A DNA stretch of 64,000 nucleotides from Syngnathus acus (GCF_901709675.1 NC_051099.1:2666001-2730000); one strand, 5' to 3'; numbered from the stretch's first letter, positions 42,286 through 64,000 are shown. The notes: generated from the sequence alone by a model not told the origin. Translations and numbers: made by a program.

Positions 42286-43886
42286 GGTCCCAGTCAGCAC
42301 CGGTTTCTCCAGCTGAATCATGAGCTACAAAGACAACAGGAACAACAACGTTAGTTTCCCCAAAATACACTTTGCATTGCAGTCTTTTCCTGCTTCCCCC
42401 GTCAAAGGTGATTTGCATTCTATGCTAACATTACATTTGTGGGGACATTGTTAAGGCAAAGTGTTTAAACTTCAGTGTTTAATCGTCATGCACAACTGCG
42501 ACGATGCAACCATTTAATGAATGACAAATGGCGAGTGTCGTTATTTCTACAATAAACTCGCCGAGATCAATTAGAAATGGCTGTGGACGATGGGTGTGTG
42601 CATTCTGTTATTTTCTGACCATTTCGAACCAACGGGACCATTTAACGGGCCTCGGTAGGGTGGCAGTTACGCAGCGTGACTTTACATGCACAAAAGGATA
42701 TTTTGAGGAGGCAAAAAATACAAATGAACGCCGTTCGCTTAGCGTGTTAGCCTCTGCCGAAGAGGCTGATACAGTACCTTTCGTTTGCAGGACAAACTCA
42801 CGGCCTCGGCAGCGATAAAAATGCACGAATGTAAACACCCATAGCGGAGGGAAGCTTTTTATCCAAGCCGCTGCATAGCAATGTTATTCCCGGTTAAACC
42901 AAAGCGACAAATGCGCCCGAAAAAGGACGTTAAAAATCAAATTATATGCTAATGTTTACGTTGTCTGCTAGCTGAGATTAGCCCAACTGGATGAAGCCTG
43001 CTTCTTCGTGGGATATATTTTTTCTGCTTTGCGAAGCGGTTTCATCCCGGTTTCTCAAATGCTGCCATCTAGCGACGAGAAATAATAGTGGTGTCTCCAA
43101 ATCAAACGATCGCTTCGTGCGCCGTTCAAATACACGTGACTGTGGACAGAAACACACGAGAACGACTTGATTGTGACTTTTTCAGACCTTGAGTTGTTGT
43201 TTTGGTCGTTTTTGTATCACTTTAATATTACTCATGACCATCACAGAGACAAATATAGACATTTTCAACTGTTATGTGGCGTTTTCTCAACGTGTCGAGA
43301 TAATTACGATAAGCATTTGAACGCAGCATTTTTTTCCCTTAGTACTGAGGGGAAGAGGGTCGAGGCGAAAGCATTTCCTTCAATTTTGCATCCATGTGAA
43401 GTTTGATTTTAAAAAGAAAAAAAAGAAAAGAGAGAAGAAAACCATTGCTCCGGACGAATAAGAGACGGACGACGCATCTGAGACGGATAACTTTTAGTTC
43501 TGGATTTTTAAAGTTTGACACGACTCCCCCTCCTCAGCGCTCCATCCGTGACACCAGAGTGTCATGACGGAACACTTTCCCACGGAAAATAAAAAAGATA
43601 TGCCCGCCTTGCTGTAACAAGGAAAGTATACCCGACGGAAGTGTTTTCCATCCTTTAATGCGGGACAACCGGGAAATGGAATATACTCCAAAGGTCAACC
43701 CCGTTGAGAAGCGGCAGTAGTGATTTTTTTTTTTTTTCTTCACCAGGAAACACTCCCCAAAAAGAATATAACGGACTTGGATGCTTCAACAATCCCGAAG
43801 AGACAGATGCCATTTGAGTTGCGCTAAAAGTGCTTTATAAACATGTTATTCGGCTGACAAAGACGGCCAAGAACAAGGGAAGCCCA
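42286..43886. promoter_or_regulatory. head-to-head region emsy / arhgef12
   Basis: Divergent spacer of 1.6 kb. The emsy first coding exon begins at 42324 after a splice acceptor, so a non-coding emsy exon and promoter lie further right. The arhgef12 first coding exon starts at 43887. No TATA box or CpG island was obvious; no other gene recognised. Confidence 0.45.
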
Positions 43887-53477
<9,591 letters not shown>

Positions 53478-55971
53478 GGACGCCCTTGTCCCTTTTTGAG
53501 GTCTTGAAGGCGGAGCCACCTTTCTCTCCCACTGCTTTTTTCTACTATTTGAACACTGGACGCTGAGCAAGTACAAAATCTTGTGGACGCTTCTCTGGCT
53601 TTGATGACATTATTATGATTATTTTTGGTGACAAAAAAAAAGTAAACATTCACAAGCTGCAAGACTGCACATGACAATTTGTTGCTTTTCCCCCCCTCAC
53701 CTTTTAGAGAAAATATGATGTAAAGAAAATGATGTAAACCTTTAAACACAGGACTGCTGTTAAAAGTCTTACTTGTAAAATTAACTTATGAGAATGCTTT
53801 TCTATCTTTATGTCGTAACACGCAAAGATGCTAATTTACTCACGCAATATTATTAATCTTTTAGTTGATTTTTTTTTAAAATGATGTATTTATTTGGCGT
53901 GACAAATATGCAATGTACATTGTCTCCTGTTAAATAAAAGACACGCACAGGGTTTTTCTGTCGGACTCTTACATTGTAAAGACTTTAAAAATTTCCTTTT
54001 ACAAAAATATGATTTCCCAAATACAAGAAAAAAATACGTCAATTGTGAAAACGTTGATTAGATTGCAGGAAGGGGCGTCTGAATGGAAATGATGAAACAA
54101 ACCACATTTGGCCAGAAAATCTTTTTTTATATATAAAATTTGAACAAGTGAATACACAACAGGCTATTATGCATATAAAAAAATACAATAAAAGGGGAAA
54201 AAAAATAAATGAATCTTATCTTTTCTATCGGAAGCAGACGTTCAAGTTGGCGGATGAAATGTAAAAGGCACTAAATGTACAACATTCCAGTTTGTTTTGG
54301 ATTTCTGTAGGCCAAAGTCATTCAGAGATGAAGAATACAAAAATAATAATCACAGGGCAGGTTTTTGTCTTCCGTATTTAAGACATAGTGCACGTTGTTT
54401 TTTTGTGGTTTTTTTACAACAAACAAAGACGCTATCGAATAGAACAACTATTTAGCACGCAGAGAGCCGAAAAGCGTAGGGAGGACCGTCCGTCTTTTCA
54501 TAATTTATACTTTACATCACGTGGACGACGGCAACATGCACAAATACAAACACACGCGCACACGCGGCCCCCAGTAGCTCAAAATCACGACAGGAAATAA
54601 AGGAAGCAAAAGAGCTGAGCTATCATACAATGTATTGTTTTTGGTGAAGACACTTAACTCGTTAAATTAAAAAAAAGGGCCGTGCCTGCGACAGTGTAGC
54701 CTGTTACCGTAATGCAGAAAAATATGGCTTTTTTTTTTTTTAACTAGGAGAGTTGTTTGTGGGGTTTTTAAATAACTGAATTGTAATATTAGAAAGCAAG
54801 GTCAAGATTGTTAGATAGCATGTTAAGTGGTATCCGAAACGTTGCCCCCTGGTGGTTTCTTTTAGTCACTACACGTCATCACTTCCGCAGGCACGCCTTT
54901 TAGCGCAAATAATGAAGGGGGGGGGGCATGCTAACGAGACTGGAATGCATTTTGAGTCAGCAGCACACATGATGGCGGAATGACACGTCGATTACATCAA
55001 GTCAATTTGGCTTGCACAAATACAAAGATGCACTTTAAAGCTGGAGCATGAATGACGATAATGGTTACGAGAAAGACGTTTGGCCCGTTTTTGTTCTTTT
55101 CTGTTGTTAAATAAAATTTCAATGTTTACACGTCAACAAGCTTTTTTGTTCTAGGATCATCACGTTAGTAGATGGCATGCAAACGCCTTAGGAGAACGTT
55201 TTTTTTTTTACTTCGAACATGCAAAAAAAATTACTTGAATTGAATGAATTTTCTTTTTTTTTTTTCAAAAATGTTCCAGTGAGGGATGGGTGCGAGTGAT
55301 CAATATGAGCATGTTGTCATCTTTTGTGAAAGGGACATTTTATGGAAAGCGCAACACGGAGGAGCGTCGCAACGTCGCCTCACCCAAGCCTTAAGTAGTG
55401 AAGGTAAAATCAGTAGTTTTTTTTTTTCGTTCCTAACACGGGATCAAAAGATAGTGTTTTCCTACAATGATGTCAGCATTTGCAAAAGATTTTTTGGGAG
55501 TATTTTCCTTCTTTGTGAAGTAATTGTAACCAATAATGTTATACAGTCATTGGGGATTTTTCTCCAGTATTTCCTGACGTGCACATGTAAAATAATGCAA
55601 TCTGTTAACTACCCCAAAAGTCAATCAGACGTGATGGGGTTTTTTTTTGTCAGTATTCGAACCGTCGACACAGTAGAGCTAAAACGAAATCTCAAAGAAT
55701 TTCGAAAGCTCGTAGAAAATTCTGTCAGTCTGTCCAAAGGTGCGTCAGCATTTGGCTGGCGTGAGGACACATCAAAACAACCAGTAACTATGTCATGGGA
55801 GTGTAGACGTGATGGCGGAGGACAAAAAAACAAAAAATAAACAAAGGCGTCCCCGTCCAAAGAATGGAGTGTTCCCGCGAGCAGCGGCGGATGCTTGAGC
55901 ATGTGTGTGTGTGTGTGTGTGTGTTTTGAACTTTTGGTTGCGCGTGGCTCCCCCACCCCTCTCAGTCAGTC
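53478..55971. other. convergent 3' region between arhgef12 and mpzl1
   Basis: AT-rich 2.5 kb with the 3' UTRs of two genes that face each other. A plus-strand AATAAA at 53933-53938 serves arhgef12. A TG run at about 55901-55924 lies just past the mpzl1 stop. A 184-codon open frame at 55286-55840 has homopolymer-rich, family-less content and is taken as chance. Confidence 0.6.
53933..53938 (+). terminator. polyadenylation signal AATAAA, arhgef12
   Basis: Lies 456 nt after the arhgef12 stop codon, in TTAAATAAAAGAC, followed by GT-rich sequence. Confidence 0.6.
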
Positions 55972-58955
55972 TCAGTTTTTGCGAATGTCTGCGTAGACCA
56001 CAGGCTCCATCTTGTGGAAGGAGTTTTTGCTTCCCGAGTGATCCAACTGGACGTATATCACCGGGCCCTGGCAAAAACACAACCCTCCAAGTCAGTTCGA
56101 CCGCCGCCGGCGATGCCGCCGCCCCCGCTCCCCAGGCCCCGTTCTCGGGTTCCCGCCAGGCTCCCCTGGGCTCCTACCTGCACTTGGCCTGGGGGGAGGC
56201 CGGTACCGGTGGGGCCCTCCGGCTTGGGCTCCACCTTCTTGATGGGCTGCGGAGGCGGCGCACGCGCGCTTTCCAAGTTTATACAGCTAGTTTGGGGGTA
56301 CGGTTTGGCCGCCGTGGCGTTGTCGCACAATGGAGGGACGAGCACAATGAGGACCAAGACAAGAATGGAAGAAAGAAAAAAAACACAGAAAAATGATGAG
56401 CGGGCCGGTGGTGTCGCCATCGCTGCGCGGGCTCCACAAAGCATTTGCGTCACACATGGGGAAGCAGACTAAACTAAAGCTACTACTGGCCGGCTTCGCG
56501 TGGAATGAGTGCGGACAAGTTGAAAGCTGCCAACATGCTTTGCCGAGCGATCGGGCCAAGCGAGCGTGCGACGTAAAAGTGGACAAACAATGAGAGTGTC
56601 AAAAGGATGGATGGAAACAAGCAGCGGCTTCCCAAACAGTAACCCCAAAGATTGCCGAGCGGCCGGCCACGGCTCTTTTTAACATCGTCGACCGTCGAGT
56701 GGTTCGGTTCCGCTCGGCTCGGATCGGTTACCCGGTTGCCGGGTAAAATGTTAAAGGTCCAGACGTGAACGCAGTGGCCATGCCGAGTGTTAAGAGGCGA
56801 GCGTCGCGTTAGGATTCTGTCATTCCACATAAAGCACGAAGACGGGCGACCTACCCTTCGTAATCGTTGCGATTGTGCAGCAGCTTCATGACCACGCAGA
56901 CGGCCACTAAGATGAGCACCAGCAGAGCCAGAACGCCGCACACCGCTCCCGCGATGACGGCCGTGTTGGCCCGAGGGAGAGCTCCTGCAAAAAAAAGTGG
57001 AAGCCCGCTCAACGTCTGCTTTTGGACCTTTTCCAAGTGCTGCGGGGAATGTCCCAGAGCGGTGGCGAGCAAGCCGCCACACGCAGGCGCACGCTTTCCA
57101 AGAAGATGCTCAAGAATGTGGAACTGCGTGACAGCGGCACGTTTGTCGGACACAAACAAAACCTCATGACAGTTTGAAATGCAACTGACGTGGGTGCTTT
57201 CACGCAGCACTTGAAGAATCCTCCCGACATTTCACCCGATATTGCCTCACCTCGGGAGACCACGCGCAGCTCGGTTCGAGCTGGCGTGCCCATGAAGTCG
57301 GGCGGATTCTTCACGTCGCAGAAGTAGGTGCCGTTGTCGCCAAACAGCGCCGGGTTAAACCGGATGGACACGTCCCTCTTGTTGATGTCGCCGATGAACT
57401 GCACTCGGTCTTTGAACTCCTTAGGCGACGGGGCCGCCTTTCCATTGTAAAAGTAAAAGATCTGCCGCCAAAGGAAGGAAGGAAGGAAACAAGCAAGGGA
57501 GGAAGGAAGCAAGGAGGAAACAGAGGAAGCAAATTAGTAGCTCTTCATTTTGATCATCGCTGAATCGTTTTGATACTACCATACTACAAATGGTCCAGAT
57601 CCATCTATTCGCCGACTCACCGCGTAGGCCGCCTTGGAGTAGGGGGTGTCGGGTTGGCTGGACTGGAAGTTCCACGTGACGGCGATGTCGCTGCTGACCA
57701 CCTCGTTGGACTTGAAGGTGCAGCGGAGCACGCACGCCGTCCCGTTCTCCACGACCACCTCGGGATCCGTGTAGATGTCAATGGCCAGCGTCCGGCCTGA
57801 AAGGCGCACATACGTTTTGGGAATCAGCAGCAGTCATAAAAGCATATGACACTTCATCTGATATTTTTACAGCAATGACATAATACATGCATTTGAATAC
57901 ATTTGCATTTTTATCTGAATATGTTGACATGTTTGTTTTAAAAGCTACATTTTGATTTAACTTTGTATACATGTTACATTTAAATTGAATAATGCAAGTA
58001 CTTATTCTCTTTGTGAAATTGTTTCCTGTATTTGTGTACAGTATTAGATGAAGAAGCAACGATGCACACAAGCAGTGGTCGCATTTGGCAATCGCAAAAA
58101 GGGAAGCAAGCATCGTTAGTCAGCCTTTTCCCACGTCTGCGGCTCTGTCAAACAGTCAAACATTTGCGTAAGCGCACTCAAAAGCAGATCCGCCTCCATA
58201 TCTGTAGGCCACTCGCCTCCAAGCTAATAACTCTCAGAATAAAAACAATACTAAGAATAACATTTGACTTCAAAGAAAAACACGCATTTCCTCATTCCAT
58301 AATTTCCACATTAACGTAAACAATTGTTGGTTCCTGAGTACGTTTTTTGCTTAAAGGCAAAATCATAATAATCGGATAGAAAAAAGTACGAGTTGTATTT
58401 ATTTACTGCTTCATCTCATTAATAATTGACCTACCACACCTAACACACAACGGATACGCTGACATCCTGCCACTTACGTCCGAGGTGTTGTTTGTTTTGT
58501 TGCATTTGATGTTCGTTTTTGTCAGCAAATGTTGCAATGTGGTTCTCTACAAATACCAGTTTCACTAACATACCTAGCAAAGGTTGTTTTGATCAGGAAA
58601 TGCAAGCAGTTTGACCAATTGTGCGGCCCCAGAGAGGCTAACGAGGCTTGTTTGTGTTTTGGTCCGGTTTACTCCAAAACCTCCAAATAGTGCACTCTCT
58701 CATAAAACATCGGGGCGACAGGAGCTTTTTCTAAAGCAAACCTGACCTGGGATGAATTCGGCCCTGTTAGTTAATTCTAAATATGCGACATTAATCAGTG
58801 AAATAACGTCAAGGTGTCCCCCGTGTATAATACGTCGTCGAGTGTACTCAAATCACAACCCACCCGAAAAAAAACACACATTTCACGCCTAAATTGAACT
58901 CACCTGAGAGAATTAATACCACAAATCCAGTTAATAAAACACGCGGAGGAAGCAT
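55972..58955 (-). CDS. mpzl1: myelin protein zero-like 1 (PZR), complete, 6 exons
   Basis: Single-pass Ig superfamily glycoprotein; its phosphorylated ITIM pair recruits the phosphatase SHP-2. Exons: 58955-58904, 57796-57621, 57461-57251, 56984-56855, 56286-56178, 56067-55972; 774 nt, 257 residues (human 269). Signal peptide MLPPRVLLTGFVVLILSG, IgV domain with CTFKSNEVVSSDIAVTWNF and DNGTYFCDVKNPPD, N-glycosylation sequons (VENGTA, DNGTY), a transmembrane helix (about 153-180, TAVIAGAVCGVLALLVLILV), a Pro-rich cytoplasmic exon and two ITIM-type motifs VIYVQL (Tyr231) and VVYADI (Tyr251), ending DIRKN as in human PZR. The ITIMs separate it from MPZ, MPZL2 and MPZL3; it could be a fish mpzl1-like duplicate. 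An in-frame ATG seven codons upstream (58976) would add MEHKRHD before the signal peptide; I prefer 58955. Confidence 0.88.
57471..57531. repeat. GGAA-rich imperfect microsatellite in mpzl1 intron
   Basis: Imperfect AAGG/GGAA tetranucleotide tract, starting about 10 bp upstream of the mpzl1 exon at 57461-57251 (transcript direction). On the mpzl1 strand it is a TTCC pyrimidine run and may serve as an extended polypyrimidine tract. Confidence 0.8.
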
Positions 58956-60060
58956 ATCGTGCCGTTTATGCTCCATTGGGTGGTTAAAAAACGAACAGTT
59001 TATGCTTCTTTTTTCCCCCACCCTCTTAAAAGAAGCGTCGTCTTCTTCTTCTTCAACGGGTGTGCAAGAGTTGACGTACACTGCCGCCTTCTGTTGGCCG
59101 ACTGGTGCTTTGCATTACTACACAGCCACCTGTTTGACCCGTTGAAGCGACACGTAAGCACGTCCGCCATATTGGATGTGGCAGATTTTCCTCTAAAAGC
59201 ATCCAAGTCTATGGCTAAGGCCGTGAACGGGCCTTGTTCTCATTGTGCTCCTGCCTCACAAGGGCCACGCATCCACACCCTTAGCGCTAAAACAATAATT
59301 CACATTTTTGCACGATTAGTTGATATTTTATTGACATAATGGGTTTAATGTATAAATTAATGACCAGCGAATGTATGGAAAAACTACTGATAAATGACAG
59401 GAAGCTTCAGTGTAGTACACTAATTTGTGGCCATATACGAATCATAACAATCACATTTACGCAGGCTCGTAATGGTAATTGACTAAATGCATAACTCTGC
59501 CCACACTGTCTTTTGTAAATGCCTCCAAAGTGGAACATTCCTAAAACCTGAACAATTCTGGAGTTCAATCCAAAACTAAACAATAAAACAACAAAAATAA
59601 AACGGTAACAGGGCAGAATAATTTACAACACATATGACAAAACTTTTTTTTAAAGGCAGTGTCATCTTTTGTCACGATGATGGAGCAAGCTACCCGGGCA
59701 CGCATCATGTTGGCGTTTCCCTCCCTCCTAAGTCATAATGGTGACAAGCCAAGATCCCACCCCCCCCTGTTGAAGGGATCCGGTGTCACCATCTACAGCT
59801 ATCTATGTGTCATTACAGTAATATACAAACTAAACTTCAATTTTGGATGGTGTTCCACTTTGGAGGGCCTTTGTACTGGACTTACCTGTGCACATCAGAT
59901 TGGGAGGGGGGTAATATGAAGAATAAAACTGTTCAATGTTTTGTACATATGGGGGTAACGTGGGGTGGGGGCTAAATCGAGACGCAGTGGCGTTGCCTTT
60001 TTGGATTGTATTCTTGTGCAACAATTGCATTAATTCCTTCACGTGGTGCGCCTTGGAGGG

Positions 60061-60336
60061 CAGGGGTTCTCAAACTTTCCGGCTTTTTGGCCAACTATAC
60101 AACTTTCACGTGTGCCACTAAACATCCAGGAAAAAATGTCATTCCAATCATTAAATCCTCGGAAAAAAACAGGCTGCCATGTCAGATGTTGTGATGTCAC
60201 AATCGCATCAGAGCTTTTAATAGGCCCAAAGCTGTAATTGGTGACTTGAAGCGATGCAAAATAATTTGTTACGCTTATGTGTGTTAAAATTCATCTGTGT
60301 AGCCCTGAGTTCTGGACCCCAGTTTGAGAACCCCTG
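60061..60336. mobile_element. hAT-like MITE with 16-bp perfect terminal inverted repeats
   Basis: The left end CAGGGGTTCTCAAACT (60061-60076) is an exact reverse complement of the right end AGTTTGAGAACCCCTG (60321-60336). CAGGGGTTCTCAAACT-type ends are typical of vertebrate hAT/Charlie non-autonomous elements. The 276-bp interior has no coding capacity. I could not see an intact 8-bp target duplication (TTGGAGGG left, GTGTTTAA right), so the insertion is probably old. Confidence 0.75.
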
Positions 60337-60754
60337 GTGTTTAAAATAAAAAAAAATTTTTTAAAAAATCACCAAAGGGGCGGGACTAGCAACATATAGG
60401 ATGAGCAATTGTGGAGCAGTCTGGTGAGAAAATAAAAAAGCATCCAAGTTGTTAGCTAGGAAAAAAGTGCTTCGATACCACGACAAACCTTTTTTTTCAA
60501 TGTTGTTTAAAGCTAATCAGACGTAATCAACGCAGTCCTATCTACAGTTGGAAGGAGACGTCCACAGGCAAGGTGGCACTCAACCACCCTCGTCCGTCCG
60601 TGAGCACGCTCGCAATCTTTTTAGTAGTCTTCTTTCTTCTTTGCTGTTCCGCCATCGAATGTACACAAAAAAAGCCGCCGCTCCTTCCTACCTGCCTTGG
60701 CTTCTTCCGCGATGGTGACGAGGAGAAGAAGCAGGGTCGATCACGTTGGAGGGA

Positions 60755-60806
60755 TGGAGGAAGGGCGGAAGGAAGGAAGGAAGCAAGGAAGGAAGGAAGG
60801 AAGGAG
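60755..60806. repeat. GGAA tetranucleotide tract next to the rabep1 stop
   Basis: Near-perfect AAGG repeats, broken by one GCAA unit, that begin 6 bp downstream of the rabep1 stop codon in transcript direction. Confidence 0.85.
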
Positions 60807-60811
60807 GCACT

Positions 60812-63800
60812 TCATGTATCTGGAAGCTGGCTGATGTCAGTCAAGTTGGTGTCGTTGAGAATGAGTCTGATTCGCTCCAAAGAGTCCGCCTGTCGTATTC
60901 GCTCTAGTTGCACCTGGCGACACAATGTGTTGAGACGCGGCGTGGGAACGCGTGCGCGGCCTCGTTGGTTACCTGAAGCGTCTGCGAAAGCTTGACAAAG
61001 TCCTTCTGGACCTGCTCGCTGACATCCAGCTCCGTTTGCAAGCGCTGCGCTTTGTCTTTTTCTTCAAACAGCTGACTCTCCAGCGCACTCTGCAGAGGAA
61101 CATTGAGTCACATGACGTGACATGCCGCGCTGCTCGGCATTTTGGGAAAATAACCTTGGCGGCGTTGAGATCTTGGAGCTGCCGCTCCAGGCCGCTCCTC
61201 AAGGTCCTGATGCTTTCCAGTGTGTCGGTCGTTTGCGACAAAGCGCTCCGCAACTGCGCGCACAAACGCACGTCAACGCAAGTGCATTTGGAGAGCCGAA
61301 TGCAAAAAAAATAAAAAAAAATAAAAATAAAAAAATAATTTGCTGCGGCTTTTGAAGCGATCAAAGCGGAATTGGATGACAAACCTAACCTGCTCCTTCT
61401 CCGCCTTTATCCGTTCCAGGTCCGTCTTCAAATTGGAGAAGGAAGCTGTGTGAGAAGAGACAGCGGGACACGATGACGGGAATATAAAAAGCCCTCCCGA
61501 AAATAAATGGGAGAAAAAAAAACACTCCTGACTCATCCTGGTCTCAAGTTCACCACGCTGGTGTGATTCATCTGACACTCAAGACCATGATGAGGACAGT
61601 GAGCTAGCTCACCTAGCTCCTCCTTGCAGCCCTCAATCTCCATCTGCAGCGTGTCCTCCAGGTTTTCCTTCAGGCACTGCTCGGCTTGGATCTGCTCCTT
61701 GAGGAAGAGGATCTCGGCCTTCAGCTTCTCCTCCGTGTGCTCGGCGAACGTCCGCAGCGCCACCGTGTCCTGGCGTAGCTGCAGCACGGCGGCCTGCAGC
61801 TCCTACAGCAGTTAAAGGTTGTTTTTTTTTTCTCCCACATTGCAGGCGTGTGTTTTTGTGGAGGAGGCGGCTCGGTTGCTCTTTTCATCTCGTTGGAGGT
61901 TAAACAAGCTGCACGGCAACATCCCGCCTCCACATAAGCTGCCTTGCAGCATGATGCAAAAATAGACGAATACCATATTTTTGCACAAAGGTCATCAACG
62001 TGCTGGGTGTGTTGAGGTAGCAGTTATCTGAAGGTTTAAAATGACCACAAGCTCTATGCTAATTTCCATTAGCATTTATCACCTCATAAGCTCGCTAGCA
62101 CATTGATGCTGTTCACCTACTTGCACGCTGTGGGGCATGGCGAAGCCGTCTTGCTGCAGGAGCTCCGAGTGCAGACGGTGTTTTCCCTGCAGGGTCTCGT
62201 TGTCCCGCTGGAGTCGGCTCAGCTCGTCGGCCACTTGCTCGCGTGAGTGCACCAGCGCGGCCTTCCACCCGCGCGGAAACATTAGGATGGCCTCGTCCTC
62301 TCGCCGCCCCGCCCGACGATGCTCACCATCTGTCCTTGCGTGTTCCTCTTAGCGTCGCCGAAGGCCTCCTGAAGCGTGGCCAGCAGCGTTTCCGACTCCT
62401 GCACTCGTTGGACGAGGGCGGACACCTGAGGCAAACAATAATAACCAAAAGGCAAAATATGAAACACCATTCTTGATGGTGAGGGTTTCCAGAAAAATCC
62501 AAAACAACGCTGAGGAACCGGGTGTTGCTCTGCAATCAAGATGTTTCTGCAAGTTCTGTTCTCAACAAAACAGAGTGTAAAAATCTGAACGGACCTTAGC
62601 TGCGATTTCCTCATTGCCGAGCTTGACGGACTCTTCCAGACTCTGTTTTTCGGCCACGCTCCTCTCAAGATGATCGTTGGCCTGCCGCAGCATGGCCTGC
62701 AGTTTCTTCACCTGCGGAGGGAGCCGGAAGACTTCGCCGTCAGCACCGAGCGCAGCAGACTGAGCGAAACGTACGCAAAACCTGACAACCTGGTCTCGCG
62801 TGTCGGCTTCCTGGCCCTGGATGGCCTGCAACTGCTTCTCGTAGTTGGAGCACATGTCGCAGCGGCGGCCCAGTTTCTTGCCCGCGTTCTTCACCTGAGG
62901 CGGCAAACAAATGCCACCGAGGACACGACGTTAGCGACGCCGATGTAAGCGCCACAAATCATTCGAAGATAAGTTGCCGTATCGTGGCCTCGATGAGCGG
63001 AGCGTACCTCCTGTTGCAGCAGGTTCCATTCGCTGTCGCTGACCAGTCGATAGCCGGCGGGCGATAAGTAGGCAGTGTCAGGGGCTTGCGAAATACTGGA
63101 CAGCAAGGACGCCGTTTCCTCCTGCTCGGGCGTCATGGCTTTGATGGCCTTCTCCTGATCTTTGGTGAGCAGGAAGTGGCCGGGCGTCAGCTTGATAGAG
63201 CTGATGGACCAGGTGTCGCCCAAGCCGGCGTCCACCGCGCCGCATTCGGCCCCCACCAGGGGCCCGAAATCCGACTCGTCCAAGTGGCCGGCCGACTTGG
63301 CCTTGTGGTTCAGGCCCTGCGTGGCCGACAAGGAGGAACCCAGGCTGTCGGTGGATTGCGCCCGCCGCAGGTTGTCCTTGTAGGGGTCTAAAGGGCCACC
63401 CGCCACCAAGTCGGCGTCCAGGGAGTGCATAGAGCCGTGTGCGCTGCAGTTGGTCGGCGGCTGGGGAGGACAGAGCCAAATATGAAGGCAAAAAGATACC
63501 AACGTTGAACGGAGGGCCGGTGTACCTCCTCCACGCTCAGCCCCAGGAAGATATCCTCCAAGGGCTCCGTGTTGTCCGCGCCGTCTTCCTCGGGCGCGTC
63601 CTTCACCTGGCTCAGCCTCTCCTTCTCGTCCTCCTCCTGGTCACCGCGAGAAAGGCCGACGCAAGTGGGAAGATGGGTATTTGGAAAAAGGAGCGACGTT
63701 AACCGAACCGAGATGGCGAACAAGCCGGGATCCGAATTTTCCAAGTATCGACCTGGTCTTTCTTCTTGATCTCCTCCACCTGCCGCAGCTGCTCAGAGGA

Positions 63801-63931
63801 GAGGACGCTCTCGATCCTCTGCATGTCCCTCATGAGGAGGCGCTGGGACTCGAGGAACTGGTCGTTGGCGCGCTGCCACGTGTGCTTGAGCTGGTTGTGC
63901 TGCTGCCGCTCCAGCTCCAGCTTGTGACATA
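60812..63931 (-). CDS. rabep1: Rabaptin-5 (RABEP1), 3' part, 12 coding exons, cut by the right edge
   Basis: Coiled-coil effector of Rab5 that partners RABEX-5 in endosome fusion and also binds Rab4 and GGA adaptors. Exons in transcript order: 63931-63753, 63636-63526, 63460-63008, 62894-62790, 62711-62595, 62425-62327, 62261-62121, 61802-61613, 61445-61390, 61253-61155, 61089-60973, 60913-60812; 1,769 nt, about 589 residues. Long heptad coiled coils (QLKHTWQRANDQFLESQRLL; AEQCLKENLEDTLQMEIEGC) are broken by a Ser/Gly-rich linker with an FGPLVG-type GAE-binding motif. LTKDQEKAIKAMTPEQEETA, CDMCSNYEKQLQAIQ and the C-terminus QLERIRQADSLERIRLILND with QLPDT are close to human RABEP1 as I recall it. 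The exon at 63931 starts mid-codon; upstream exons lie beyond the window. The final coiled coil is the Rab5-binding region. Confidence 0.93.
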
Positions 63932-64000
63932 CTGCGTGCGAGCCACACACACAAAGAATTCAAACAAGAAGCATGCAAATGAAAAAGAAAATACAAAGCA

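Larger units (their letters stand above)
58977..60811. other. mpzl1 promoter side and rabep1 3' region
   Basis: Contains the mpzl1 5' flank, then AT-rich sequence that should be the rabep1 3' UTR or spacer; a candidate minus-strand AATAAA is at 59327-59332. A hAT-type MITE occupies 60061-60336 and a GGAA tract lies at 60755-60806. No coding exon recognised. Confidence 0.5.

Noticed and set aside
55286-55840. 184-codon plus-strand open frame between arhgef12 and mpzl1
   Set aside because: Rich in Phe and Lys from T and A homopolymers, no homologous family recognised, no start context or splice support.

Overview
The window is nuclear DNA of a ray-finned (teleost) fish, probably a compact percomorph genome. 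The genes have many short GT-AG introns (often 60-150 bp), vertebrate-type protein families, dinucleotide microsatellites and remnants of DNA transposons. There is no bacterial-type operon, CRISPR array or prophage. The species cannot be fixed from the sequence alone. I rebuilt exon chains by eye from splice sites, reading phase and family similarity. All ten complete chains keep an open frame with a length divisible by three, but all similarity statements rest on memory of the families, not on a search.

Layout, left to right: pcbd2 (-, 277-5403), txndc15 (-, 6007-7894), the c5orf24 orthologue (-, single coding exon 10054-10674), ddx46 (-, 12616-18573), camlg (-, 19502-21096), sec24a (-, 22307-30755), sar1b (+, 33867-35028), emsy (-, 36368-42285), arhgef12 (+, 43887-53477), mpzl1 (-, 55972-58955) and the 3' part of rabep1 (-, 60812 to the right edge).

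The first seven genes repeat the gene order of human 5q31.1 (SAR1B, SEC24A, CAMLG, DDX46, C5orf24, TXNDC15, PCBD2). The last four have human orthologues elsewhere (EMSY and ARHGEF12 on 11q, MPZL1 on chromosome 1, RABEP1 on 17p), so a synteny breakpoint lies between sar1b and emsy. Two head-to-head pairs stand out: sec24a/sar1b, which encode two parts of the same COPII budding machine, and emsy/arhgef12. Camlg (tail-anchored protein insertion), sec24a, sar1b, txndc15 (ER membrane thioredoxin-like protein) and rabep1 (Rab5 effector) all act in membrane traffic or the ER. Ddx46 works in splicing and emsy in chromatin repression.

I did not find a clearly new biological system. The most interesting leads are a homeodomain-motif-rich, promoter-like block inside pcbd2 intron 2 (a candidate regulatory element of the PITX1 neighbourhood), the shared COPII promoter region, a 57-unit TG repeat in arhgef12 intron 1, a 19-nt micro-exon in sec24a, and several MITE-like repeats.
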